DNA from: Planomonospora sp. ID82291
GTDB taxonomy: Bacteria; Actinomycetota; Actinomycetes; Streptosporangiales; Streptosporangiaceae
Assembly (NCBI RefSeq): GCF_015711645.1
Contig: NZ_JABTEX010000004.1
Span: forward strand, 558,001-622,000
DNA length: 64,000 nt
Reading direction: 5' to 3'
Shown: positions 25,938 to 34,181 of the stretch, in pieces
How the letters are laid out: the number at the start of each line of letters is the position of its first letter
Position numbering within the stretch: position 1 is the stretch's first letter
Program-made: the position numbers and the translations under genes
Notes under the pieces: model-generated
The model's input: the letters and a program-made list of their open reading frames with translations, nothing else
What the model was told of the DNA's origin: nothing
The model's database searches: none

Positions 25938-27580
25938 CGGGCGGCACCGATGAAGGCCATCTGCGGCGTCGACCAGTAGGCGAAGGAGGTGATCGCGCCG
26001 GTCAGCCGGTGGTTGATGAACGTCGCGGTGTTGGTCGACACCAGTGGGATCGTGCCCGTGACAGGTTCGTAGATCTCCTGGGCCTGGACGATCAGTTTCG
26101 CGCGTTCTCTGGCGTCGAAGGAGGACCGGGCGTCGTTCAGCAGCTTGGTGACCTGCGGGTCGTCGAAGTCCGTGTAGTTGTAGGGCTGGCCGGGCAGCAG
26201 GCCGAAACCGAGAGGCTCCAGCGGGTTCTGCGAGGAGTTGAAGCTCGCGCCGTAGAGCAGGTCGATGCCCTTGCGCTTGGTGGCGTCATAACCGGCCTGG
26301 TCGAACACCAGCGGTTGCATCGCCTGGATCGTCACGGTGACACCGATCGCCTTGGCCTGCTGCTGGAACAGCTGCGCGATGCGCGAGGCCGCCTGGTCGC
26401 CGGCCTGGATCGCCAGCACCAGTGCGCGGCCGTCGTAGGAGGACTGCTTGACCAGCCGCTTGGCGGCCTCGAGGTCGAAGGACCGGGCGGCGGCCCACGT
26501 GTCGTAGTCGGCCTGGTAGATGTCGCGTTCGGCGTTCGGCCAGGACGCGGGCGTCAGCTCGGTGTAGTTGGGCTGGGCGGCGCCGTGGTAGACGACCTTG
26601 GCGATCGCCGCCCGGTCCACGGCCCGCTGGAAGGCGTCGCGGAGTTTCCGGTCCTTCAGCGGGCCGTCCGGGCGGGCGACGGAGATCGACGTGCTCTGGG
26701 TGGACGGCCCGAACACCAGGCGGCCGGTGGCGGAGCGGGACAACTTGGCGAACGTGGAGACCGGCACCTCGTACGAGCCGTCGATCTCGCCCGCCTCCAG
26801 CGCCTGGGCCAGTGCGGTGTCATCCGCCACGAAGGTGAAGTCGACCTGCTTGGCCTTGGGCTTCAGCCCGGTGTTCCAGTAGGCGTCGTTGCGCTCGATC
26901 GTGATCCCGCTGCCCGCGCGCCAGGAGGCGAACCGGTAGGGGCCGGTGCACATCAGGCCGCCGCTCGCCGTACCGACCTCGTCGCCGGTCCGCTCCGCCC
27001 ACGCCTTCTGGACCACGACGCCCGCCAGCGTCGCCAGGCTGGTGACGAACGTCGAATCCGGCCGGCTGAAGGTCACCGTGATCTCCTGGGCGCCGGTGGC
27101 CTTGATGCTCTGGACGAAGCCGAAGGCGAAGGCGACCGCCGAGTCCTCGGCGGCCGACCGCTTCAGGCTGAAGACGACGTCGGCGGCGGTGAGGGGTGTG
27201 CCGTCCCAGAACGTCACGCCGTCGCGGACCGTCAGCTTCAGCCGCGTGGGGGAGACCTGCTCATATGTCGCCAGGTTCGGGCCGATGTCGAACGTCTCGT
27301 CCATCGTCAGCAGGCCCTCGCACATGTTGCGCACGATCTGACCGGAGCCGTAGTTCACCGCGTTGCGCGGGTCGAGGGTGTCGGGCTCCCCGCTCACGTT
27401 CCAAGTGATCTTTTCGACGTCGGCCGTGGCGGTCGGCAGCACCGCGATCAGCTCGGATGCGCCGGTCGGCGGCTGCGACGCCGTGCCGTCGCCGCTGCTG
27501 CACGCCGCGAGCGTGCCGCCCGCGAGAAGCACGGCAATGGTCGCCGCCGTCCCACGCGCTGTCAGGGGGGCGAGATTCAT
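25934..27580 (-). CDS. ABC transporter substrate-binding lipoprotein (SBP_bac_5)
   Basis: Extracytoplasmic binding protein of 548 residues for the importer. It has a lipoprotein signal (LAGGTLAACSSGDG), then the family-5 pattern: SGEPDTLDPRNAVNYGSGQIV, GVTFWDGTPLTAADVVFSLKR near 130, GPYRFASWRAGSGITIERNDAYW and a C-terminal lobe. AGGAGAAGG precedes the ATG at 27580, so the upstream frame is rejected. Family members bind peptides, nickel chelates, opines or other amide compounds. With an amidase and amine oxidase encoded alongside, an amide or opine-like ligand is plausible but unproven. Confidence 0.92.
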   Translation of the reverse strand: MNLAPLTARGTAATIAVLLAGGTLAACSSGDGTASQPPTGASELIAVLPTATADVEKITWNVSGEPDTLDPRNAVNYGSGQIVRNMCEGLLTMDETFDIGPNLATYEQVSPTRLKLTVRDGVTFWDGTPLTAADVVFSLKRSAAEDSAVAFAFGFVQSIKATGAQEITVTFSRPDSTFVTSLATLAGVVVQKAWAERTGDEVGTASGGLMCTGPYRFASWRAGSGITIERNDAYWNTGLKPKAKQVDFTFVADDTALAQALEAGEIDGSYEVPVSTFAKLSRSATGRLVFGPSTQSTSISVARPDGPLKDRKLRDAFQRAVDRAAIAKVVYHGAAQPNYTELTPASWPNAERDIYQADYDTWAAARSFDLEAAKRLVKQSSYDGRALVLAIQAGDQAASRIAQLFQQQAKAIGVTVTIQAMQPLVFDQAGYDATKRKGIDLLYGASFNSSQNPLEPLGFGLLPGQPYNYTDFDDPQVTKLLNDARSSFDARERAKLIVQAQEIYEPVTGTIPLVSTNTATFINHRLTGAITSFAYWSTPQMAFIGAAR

Positions 27581-27635
27581 GCCTTCTCCTCCATTGAAAC
27601 CGCATCCCGGCATGTGACCCACACCACGTCGGTTG

Positions 27636-27651
27636 TGTAACGGTGAACATA
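27636..27651. promoter_or_regulatory. cluster operator site E (importer promoter)
   Basis: Perfect half-site TGTAACG at 27636-27642 in an AT-rich stretch 56 bases before the binding-protein ATG. Read more widely, GGTTGTGT (27631-27638) and ATATAACC (27649-27656) form a spaced inverted repeat allowing R/Y changes. Confidence 0.42.
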
Positions 27652-27733
27652 TAACCAACGCGATAAAACGGGCAATGCATCCCGGTGGATGTGACCGGAT
27701 GGAAATCCAGCCGACCGTTCCCGCAGAGGCGGA

Positions 27734-27761
27734 CGGCCCGCCGAGAGGACTCGGCGGGCCG
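27734..27761. terminator. terminator hairpin after amidase gene
   Basis: CGGCCCGCCGAG-AGGA-CTCGGCGGGCCG is a perfect 12-base stem with a 4-base loop, 33 bases after the amidase stop. It should end amidase transcription before the importer promoter; no T-tract follows. Confidence 0.7.
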
Positions 27762-27793
27762 CGCAAGGGGCGAGACGCAGGAAGGGGACGGGA

Positions 27794-29209
27794 TCAGAGG
27801 TCGGGATGGCGGGTGTGCCAGTCGGTCGCACGCTGGTAACGGGCGGCCACCGAGATCACGTCGGCATCGGCCCACAGGCGGCCGATGAACTGCAGGCCGA
27901 TCGGCAGCCCGTCGGCGTCGAAGCCGCCGGGCACGCTGATCGCGGGGAGCCCGGCGTGGCTGGGCGGCTCGGTCATCGCGTGGATCAGCAGGCCCAGCGG
28001 CGGGGCCTGCCGCCCGTCGACGAGGCGGGCGGGGCCGTAGTCGCCGCCGTGCGGGAAGGCCGGAACGGGGGTGGTCGGGGTGACCAGGACGTCGGCGCCG
28101 CTCATCGCCTCGGCGAAGGCGTTGTAGATGTCGGTCCTGCCGCGCCGGAAGGCGGCGTTGACCTGCCGTCCGGTGACGCTCCTGGCGCGCTCTCCCACCT
28201 CCTGGATCATGGGCCACGGCTCCAGGCCGCCGGCCTGCATCTCTTCCACGAACTCCAGGTACTCATAGCCGTTGAAGTGGTCGAAGAACAGCGCGGTGTC
28301 GGGCAGCCGGACACCGACCTCCTCGACGGTGGCGCCTGCGGCGCGCATGTCGTCCAGCGCCTCCGTGAAGAGCCTGCGCACGTCGGGGTCGAGGACCTTC
28401 TGCCCCAGGTCGTAACAGGCGGCGATGCGCACACCTGTCAGGTCTCCCGGGGCGAGGGCGGCGTGAACATAGCTGCGGGTGTCACGCGGCACGGAGAACC
28501 GGTCGCAAGGATGGTGGCCGGCGGTGGCCTCCAGCACCATCGCGGCGTCGAGCACGGTGCGGGCGATGGGGCCGTCGGTGGAATCGCCGTCGGTGTTGTC
28601 GGCGGTGGGGACGCGGCCGATGGACGGCTTGATCCCCACCGCGCCGCACAGCGACGACGGCACGCGGATGGACCCGCCGCCGTCCGATCCCCAGGCGACC
28701 GGGCCGACCCCCGCGACGACCGCAGCGGCCGCGCCGCCACTGGATCCGCCCGCGTTGTAGCCCGGCCGCCACGGCGTGCTGGTCGAGCCCGTGAGCTTGC
28801 TCTCGGTGACCCCGAGCAGCCCGAACTCCGGGGTCGTGGTCTTGCCGAGCAGGATCACGCCCTGCTCCTTCAGCCGCGCCCATCCGATCGCGTCCTCCTG
28901 CGGCACGTACTCGGCGAAGGCCGTACAGCCGTAGGTGGTCCGCACCCCGGCCGTCTCCGTCAGGTCCTTGACCGTCATCGGCACCCCGAACAGCGGTGGC
29001 AGCTCCTCTTTCGCCCGCAACCGCCGCTCGGCCTCCCTGGCGTCCTCGCGCGCCTGCCCGGCGGTGACGGTGACCATGACGTTCAGGGCGGGATTCACCC
29101 GGTCCATCCGGTCAAGGACGGCGTCGACCACCTCCACAGGGGACACCTCGCCGCTGCGATACAGCGCACCGAGCTCCGCGGCGCTCTTCCAGTACAGGTC
29201 ATCCGACAT
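27794..29209 (-). CDS. amidase (amidase signature family)
   Basis: Amide hydrolase of 471 residues. The Ser-cisSer-Lys triad is complete: Lys81 in MTVKDLTET, Ser156 in YNAGGSSGGAAA and nucleophile Ser180 in SDGGGSIRVPSS. The frame runs to 29269, but GGGAG precedes the ATG at 29209. Length is typical. It hydrolyses a carboxamide to acid plus ammonia or amine. It stands upstream of the importer on the same strand, with its own terminator and a cluster operator half-site in its promoter. The acid could feed the CoA ligase and the amine the FAD oxidase; this link is inference. Confidence 0.92.
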   Translation of the reverse strand: MSDDLYWKSAAELGALYRSGEVSPVEVVDAVLDRMDRVNPALNVMVTVTAGQAREDAREAERRLRAKEELPPLFGVPMTVKDLTETAGVRTTYGCTAFAEYVPQEDAIGWARLKEQGVILLGKTTTPEFGLLGVTESKLTGSTSTPWRPGYNAGGSSGGAAAAVVAGVGPVAWGSDGGGSIRVPSSLCGAVGIKPSIGRVPTADNTDGDSTDGPIARTVLDAAMVLEATAGHHPCDRFSVPRDTRSYVHAALAPGDLTGVRIAACYDLGQKVLDPDVRRLFTEALDDMRAAGATVEEVGVRLPDTALFFDHFNGYEYLEFVEEMQAGGLEPWPMIQEVGERARSVTGRQVNAAFRRGRTDIYNAFAEAMSGADVLVTPTTPVPAFPHGGDYGPARLVDGRQAPPLGLLIHAMTEPPSHAGLPAISVPGGFDADGLPIGLQFIGRLWADADVISVAARYQRATDWHTRHPDL

Positions 29210-29261
29210 GCCGTCTCCCTGGGGCCGAGATGGATCCCCGAAGTATGTATGACGCCCGTCG

Positions 29262-29277
29262 TGTAACACAACACTTA
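29262..29277. promoter_or_regulatory. cluster operator site F (amidase promoter)
   Basis: GTGTAACACAACACTTA contains the half-site TGTAAC seen at the other promoters, but the second arm is weak. It lies 53 bases before the amidase ATG. Confidence 0.35.
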
Positions 29278-29497
29278 AATAATGGTTCCAGTGCGACCGG
29301 CTGATGAACCGCGCCGAGTTTCGTGGAGGCCGGGTTCGTGGTCGCCCGGCCGGCGATCATGCGTGAGCAGGCGTCGGCGAAGGCGATTACCTGGGCGGCG
29401 GATCGTGTCACGGTCCCTCAGCCGACCGGCGTCGTCCCGCTGCCGTCCTCGACGACGGGGGCCGGCGTCCGATCCGCCGACCCGGCGACCCCGTCGG

Positions 29498-29872
29498 TCA
29501 GGATGCCTGGCGCTGCTTGAGGCGCTGTGCCTCCTTGCGCACCTCGGCCTGGACCGACCGCTCACGCTTCAGCCACTCGGGCTCCTCCGCCTTGATGGCG
29601 TCGATCTCGGCGGTGGTGAGCGGCCCGGTGACGCCGCCCCTGGCCAGGCCGGAGTTGGAGACGCCCAGCTTCACGGCGACGACCTGCCGGGGGTGCGGCC
29701 CGTTGCGCCGCAGATCGGCCAGCCAGGCCGGCGGAGCGGCCTGCAGCGCGTCCAGCTCGTCCCTGGAGACGACCCCCTCCTGGAACTCGGCGGGAGTGGC
29801 CTCCAGGAGTACACCCAGCTTCTTGGCCGCGGTCGCGGGCTTCATCGTCTGGGCGGTCTTGAGCTTGGTCAT
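29498..29872 (-). CDS. DUF5997 family protein
   Basis: Small soluble protein of 124 residues matching a conserved actinobacterial family of unknown function. The pattern TMKPATAAKKLGVLL, TPAEFQEGVVSRDEL, PPAWLADLRRNGPHPR, KLGVSNSGLARGGV and a basic C-terminal helix (KRERSVQAEVRKEAQRLKQRQ) is characteristic. The ATG at 29872 begins just before the conserved core; a much longer frame upstream is a shadow of the next gene. It is divergent from a LysR-effector-like gene 54 bases away, a pairing I associate with this family, so the two may act together, perhaps with the small protein supplying nucleic-acid binding. Confidence 0.82.
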   Translation of the reverse strand: MTKLKTAQTMKPATAAKKLGVLLEATPAEFQEGVVSRDELDALQAAPPAWLADLRRNGPHPRQVVAVKLGVSNSGLARGGVTGPLTTAEIDAIKAEEPEWLKRERSVQAEVRKEAQRLKQRQAS

Positions 29873-29926
29873 GGTGCCAAGGGTAGGGCGTGAATCCGCC
29901 TCCTCCGGCATCGGTACCCTGGGGAG

Positions 29927-30640
29927 GTGACCGACAGGGAGTTCCGGCTGGCGTACGTGCCCGGGGTGACGCCCGCCAAGTGGGCCGGTGTCTGGGCCGA
30001 GCGCGTGCCCGACGTGCCGCTGACCCTGGTCCCCGTCGCCGCCGCCGAGGCGGTGGGGCTCCTGCGCGCAGGCGGCGCCGACGCCGGGTTCGTACGGCTG
30101 CCCGTCGACCGCGAGGGGCTCAGCGTGATCCCCCTCTACGTCGAGACCACCGTGGTCGTGGTGTCGAAGGACCATCCGGTGGCCGCCGCCGACGAGGTGA
30201 CCCTCGCCGATCTCGCCGACGACGAGGTGCTCCACCCGAGGGACGACACCCTCGGCTGGACGGCCCTGCCGGGGCTGCCGGCCTTCACGCGTCCGGACAC
30301 GACGGCGGAGGCGGTCGAGCTGGTGGCGGCGGGGGCCGGGCTGCTGCTGGTCCCGCAGTCGCTGGGGCGCCTGCACCACCGCAGGGATCTGACCTGCCGG
30401 CCGGTGGCGGACACGCCGCAGTCGCAGGTCGCGCTGGCCTGGCCTGCGGAGGCGACGACCGAGCTGGTGGAGGACTTCGTCGGCATCGTCCGCGGACGCA
30501 CGGCGAACAGCTCGCGGGGCCGTACCCCCGCGCCCGCCCCGGAGAAGGCGCGGAAGCAGCCGCGGCGACCCGCTCCGGACGGGTCGGGTCGCCGCGGCGC
30601 GCGAACCGGCCGGGGCGGGAAGGGCCACCGGCCCCGCTGA
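29927..30640 (+). CDS. LysR-type substrate-binding domain protein without HTH
   Basis: Protein of 237 residues resembling only the effector-binding part of LysR regulators: FRLAYVPGVTPAKWAGVWAE, a GADAGFVRLPVD segment, the KDHPVAAADEVTLADLADDEVL hinge and AAGAGLLLVPQSLGRL. No N-terminal winged helix is encoded, and the start (GTG at 29927, GGGGAG directly abutting) leaves no room for one. The last ~55 residues are an Arg/Gly/Lys/Pro-rich basic tail that could bind nucleic acid non-specifically. It is divergent from the DUF5997 gene and may be its partner. Confidence 0.78.
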   Translation: MTDREFRLAYVPGVTPAKWAGVWAERVPDVPLTLVPVAAAEAVGLLRAGGADAGFVRLPVDREGLSVIPLYVETTVVVVSKDHPVAAADEVTLADLADDEVLHPRDDTLGWTALPGLPAFTRPDTTAEAVELVAAGAGLLLVPQSLGRLHHRRDLTCRPVADTPQSQVALAWPAEATTELVEDFVGIVRGRTANSSRGRTPAPAPEKARKQPRRPAPDGSGRRGARTGRGGKGHRPR

Positions 30641-30751
30641 AGGGCCGTCTCCGCCCGCGGCGGACCTTCCGGCGGTCCCTCCGGTGGACTCCGGCGGTCC
30701 CTCCGGCGCGGCCCGTCGCCGGACGGCCGGCTCCGGCGGACCCGCGGAGGC

Positions 30752-31999
30752 TCACCCCTGCAGGGCGGCCTCGGGTTCGTCGTGAGTGATGTGCATGAGC
30801 TGGCGCCAGAGCGCCGCCACGAAGACGGCGGAGCCGGTGAAGGCGAACCAGAAGGGGGCGGTCACGCCGTAGCGGGCGGCCAGCGCCCCGCCGATGAGCG
30901 AACCGGCGACCAGGCCGCCGAAGATGCAGATGGTGTTCACCCCGCCCGCCCGGCCCTGCAACTCGGCCGGGACGGCCCGCTGCCGGACGGTGACCGCCGT
31001 GGTGCCCCAGATGGACAAGTGCGCGCCGAACACCAGGAAGATCGCCGAGGCCGCCCACGGGGAGGTGGTGAGCGCGAGGCCGAGATGCGTGAGCGTCTCG
31101 AGGATCAGCCCGACGCGCATGATCGCTCCGAGGCTGAACCGGCGGGTGATCGTCCCGTAGAGGGTGGTGCCGATGAGTCCGCCGATCGCGCTGACGGTGG
31201 TGAGCAGGCCGAAGCCGATCGGGCCGAGGCCGAGCCGTTCCAGGCTGTAGAGGACCAGCACCGACCAGGCGGCGCCGAACGTGATGTTGAAGATCAGGAT
31301 GGTGAGGGCCAGGGTCCGTACGGCGGCGTGCCGGACCGTCCAGCCGAGCCCTTCCCTGAGGTCCTGCCGGAGGCCCGCGGCTCGGGCGCCGTCCTCCCGC
31401 CCGTGCGGCGGCAGCGAGATCCGGGAGACCATGACGAGTCCCGCCGTGACGAGCAGGAACTGCCCGGCGAACGGCCAGGTCGCGCCGGCGGTGAAGAGCA
31501 GCGCGCCCAACGGCGGCCCGGCGAGCTGGTTGAGGGTGAGGAAGCCGGTCTGCAACCGGGCGTTCGCCACCATGAGATCGTCGCGGGCGACCAGCATCGG
31601 GGTGAGCGTCGCGGTGGTGTTGTCGGCGAACACCTCGGTGATCCCGACCAGCGCCAGTGCGATCAACGCCCCGGCCACCGTCGCGGTCCCGGTGGCGATC
31701 ATCGTGATCAGCCCGGCCAGGATCGCCAGCCGTACGGCGTTGGCCGTCAGCACGATCCGCCGCCGGTCCAGCCGGTCCGACAGCACCCCCGCGTAGAGGC
31801 TGAACGCCAGCGGCGGCGCCCAGCCGATCAGCGCGCCCAGCGAGATCAGGAACGGGTCGCGCGTCAGCGACGCGATGAGCAGCGGCGCCGCCGCCATCGC
31901 CACACCGTCGCCGAGGTTGGTCGCCCAGCTCGATCCCAGCAGCCACCGGAACGACGATCCCAGCCGTTCGGGTACGAATCGCCCGATCACCTTGCGCAT
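30752..31999 (-). CDS. MFS transporter (EntS-like, 12 TM)
   Basis: Membrane transporter of 415 residues with the 12-helix pattern of the enterobactin-exporter/macrolide-efflux group: GSSWATNLGDGVAMAAAPLLI in helix 1, YAGVLSDRLDRRRIVL as motif A, and LNQLAGPPLGALLF in helix 5. The ATG at 31999 follows GGAG at proper distance; a GTG three bases upstream is a weaker start. It converges with the LysR-like gene and has no obvious regulator. The substrate is unknown. Confidence 0.87.
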   Translation of the reverse strand: MRKVIGRFVPERLGSSFRWLLGSSWATNLGDGVAMAAAPLLIASLTRDPFLISLGALIGWAPPLAFSLYAGVLSDRLDRRRIVLTANAVRLAILAGLITMIATGTATVAGALIALALVGITEVFADNTTATLTPMLVARDDLMVANARLQTGFLTLNQLAGPPLGALLFTAGATWPFAGQFLLVTAGLVMVSRISLPPHGREDGARAAGLRQDLREGLGWTVRHAAVRTLALTILIFNITFGAAWSVLVLYSLERLGLGPIGFGLLTTVSAIGGLIGTTLYGTITRRFSLGAIMRVGLILETLTHLGLALTTSPWAASAIFLVFGAHLSIWGTTAVTVRQRAVPAELQGRAGGVNTICIFGGLVAGSLIGGALAARYGVTAPFWFAFTGSAVFVAALWRQLMHITHDEPEAALQG

Positions 32000-32132
32000 C
32001 ACAGCTCCAGGACCTTACGGCCCCCCTCCGCCGGAGGCAACGCGAATACGGTCACCCCCCGGCGGCCCTGACGGCGACGGGCGGGCCGGCGCCGTTCCCG
32101 GTGCGGCCCGCCGAGGACCGAGGATCCTCCGG

Positions 32133-34181
32133 TCAGCCGCCGCCCCACCGCCCCGTCACGGCCGTACGGTGCCCCCGCACCTCCAGGACCTTGGCGAAGC
32201 CCCGCTGGCGGTGTGGGAGGCCGTGGACCAGCATGACCTCGCGGGCGCCGACTTCGTCGGCGATGTCGAGGAGTCCCCGCCTGTCGGCGTGGGCCGAGAG
32301 CCGCATCATCTCGATCCGCGCCCTGAGCGGGATGTCCCGCTGCACGCCGTGGTCGTCGACGGACAGCAGAGGGGCCCGCTCTTCGACCAGCCTGAGCAGC
32401 CGGGCGCCGGCGGACTCCTCGTCCTGGTAGCCGGAGAGGAACAGCGCGCTGCGGGGCTCCGGCAGGATCCGGGCGGCCCACTGGACGGCGGGTCCTCCGG
32501 TGAGCATGCCCGACGTCGTGATCACGACACCGGAGGTGAACAGGTCCAGATCACCGGGGCGCCGGGCACGGGCCACGTTCTCGCCGAGGATGCGCAGGGG
32601 AGCCGACCGGTCCGCCGTGATGCGCTCGAAGGACGACGTCACGTCGGCGGCCATCCCGTCGAGCAGCACCGGCACGTGCGGAAGGTGCCTACGCATGATC
32701 ATGGCGAGCTCCTGCGCCCGACCCAGCGCGAAGGCCGGGATGAGGACGCGCCCGCCGGCCGTGCAGACCTCCGCGACGGCCCGGATCAGGTCCTTGACCC
32801 GGGTCTCCCGCGGGTCGTGGTTCTCGGCGCAGCAGGTGGACTCCATGACGAGGAGATCCGCCTCGCGTGCCGAGTCCGGGACGGCGTAGCCGTCGACGGT
32901 CTCCTGGCGGAAGCCCGAGATGTCGCCGGTGATGACGACGCGCTGGTCACCGGCCCGGATGACGACTCCCGCGGCGCCGAGGACGTGCCCGGCCGGGAAC
33001 AGCTCCACCGTGAGGTCGCCGATCCGGCGCACGGCGCCGAACGGGACCTCCTCGCAGCGTCGCGCGGCGGCCTCCACCGCGTCGCGCCGGTACAGCGCCT
33101 CGCCGTCCCCGCCCCACCGGCGGTGGAGCCGCTCGCGCTCGCCCATGAGCTTCGCGGAGTCCGCCCACATCCGCGGCATCAGCTGGGCCGTCTCCGGAGT
33201 GGAGACGATCCGCAGATCCGGGAGGCGTTCGACCAGGGCGGGAACGTAACCGCAGTGGTCGGTGTGGGCGTGCGTGACCACGACGGCGTGCACCGGCCCG
33301 GCCAGGGCCCGGGCGATGTCACGCGGGGGGAGGGCCGTCTCACCGGGCCGTAGCCCGGCGTCGACCAGCAGGCGGGTCCCCGCCGCTTCGACGAGCACGC
33401 AGGAGCCGCCGATCTCCCCGCCTCCTCCCAGGGGATGGACGCGGAGGCGCCGTTCTCCGGTGACGGCCGCCCGGGGGGACTCCGCCGCAGGCCCCGGAGG
33501 CGTGATGATCGCCTGAAGCGCCGCGGCGAGGGCCTCCGGCGTGATCCCGGCGGCCCGGGCCGCGAGCACGATCGGGGGTGCGGGCCTTTCCCGGGGTCCG
33601 GTCCGGACGTTGCGCGGGTCCCGGGTCTCGGGGCCTCCGTCGACGGTGTCGGGCGACTGCTGCAGAACCGCGAGCAGACCGGACGCCAGGCTGTGGGGAT
33701 CGTGCAGCCGCCGCTGCAGGGCGGCCACCTGCGTGTCCAGCTCCTCCGCCCGTTTCTCCGCGTCGGCGAGCGCGCCCCTGGCGCTCTGGAGCGCTCCGTC
33801 GGCGTGCTCGTACCGTCCTCTGGCCGTCTCCAGCCGGTCGCGCAGCTCGTCGAGCTTCTCCTGCCGGCGTTTGTGCAGGGTACGGCGGGCCTCCGCTTCC
33901 CTGCCCAGCCGCTCCGCCAGCCGGAGGCCCGCCCGGACGGTGTCGTCGTCCGGGGACAGGACCAGCGTGGCGAGGGCCTGCAGCTCCGTCCGGTCCCGGC
34001 GGATCCGCAGCTCCCGCCGGATCCTGGAGCGGAGGGCGGGCACCTGGAGCAGCGCGTCGACGATCACCCGGCGCCGTTCGACGACGAACCGCTCCACGTC
34101 GTGTCCCTGCCCGGCCAGCCCCGGCCGGGACAGCATCACCTCCGCGGCCGCGCGGAGGATCGGCAGGAGGGGATCCGTCAC
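32133..34181 (-). CDS. beta-CASP metallo-beta-lactamase RNase with coiled-coil N-terminus
   Basis: Protein of 682 residues. The first ~250 are helical, with a long heptad-like coiled coil around 95-180 (KLDELRDRLETARGRY... and the EKRAEELDTQVAALQRR run), then a Pro-rich linker. The rest is a metallo-beta-lactamase/beta-CASP nuclease: metal motif THAHTDH near 300, FPAGHVLGAAG, ITGDIS, ESTCCAENHD in place of ESTYG, FALGRAQELAMI, SGYQDEESAGARLL, LSAHADRRGLLD and VHGLPHRQRG. That architecture is RNase J/CPSF73-like. The GTG start overlaps the preceding giant gene stop (GTGA), so the two are translationally coupled. The usual C-terminal RNase J domain is absent. Likely the effector of a two-protein system. 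Confidence 0.83.
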   Translation of the reverse strand: MTDPLLPILRAAAEVMLSRPGLAGQGHDVERFVVERRRVIVDALLQVPALRSRIRRELRIRRDRTELQALATLVLSPDDDTVRAGLRLAERLGREAEARRTLHKRRQEKLDELRDRLETARGRYEHADGALQSARGALADAEKRAEELDTQVAALQRRLHDPHSLASGLLAVLQQSPDTVDGGPETRDPRNVRTGPRERPAPPIVLAARAAGITPEALAAALQAIITPPGPAAESPRAAVTGERRLRVHPLGGGGEIGGSCVLVEAAGTRLLVDAGLRPGETALPPRDIARALAGPVHAVVVTHAHTDHCGYVPALVERLPDLRIVSTPETAQLMPRMWADSAKLMGERERLHRRWGGDGEALYRRDAVEAAARRCEEVPFGAVRRIGDLTVELFPAGHVLGAAGVVIRAGDQRVVITGDISGFRQETVDGYAVPDSAREADLLVMESTCCAENHDPRETRVKDLIRAVAEVCTAGGRVLIPAFALGRAQELAMIMRRHLPHVPVLLDGMAADVTSSFERITADRSAPLRILGENVARARRPGDLDLFTSGVVITTSGMLTGGPAVQWAARILPEPRSALFLSGYQDEESAGARLLRLVEERAPLLSVDDHGVQRDIPLRARIEMMRLSAHADRRGLLDIADEVGAREVMLVHGLPHRQRGFAKVLEVRGHRTAVTGRWGGG

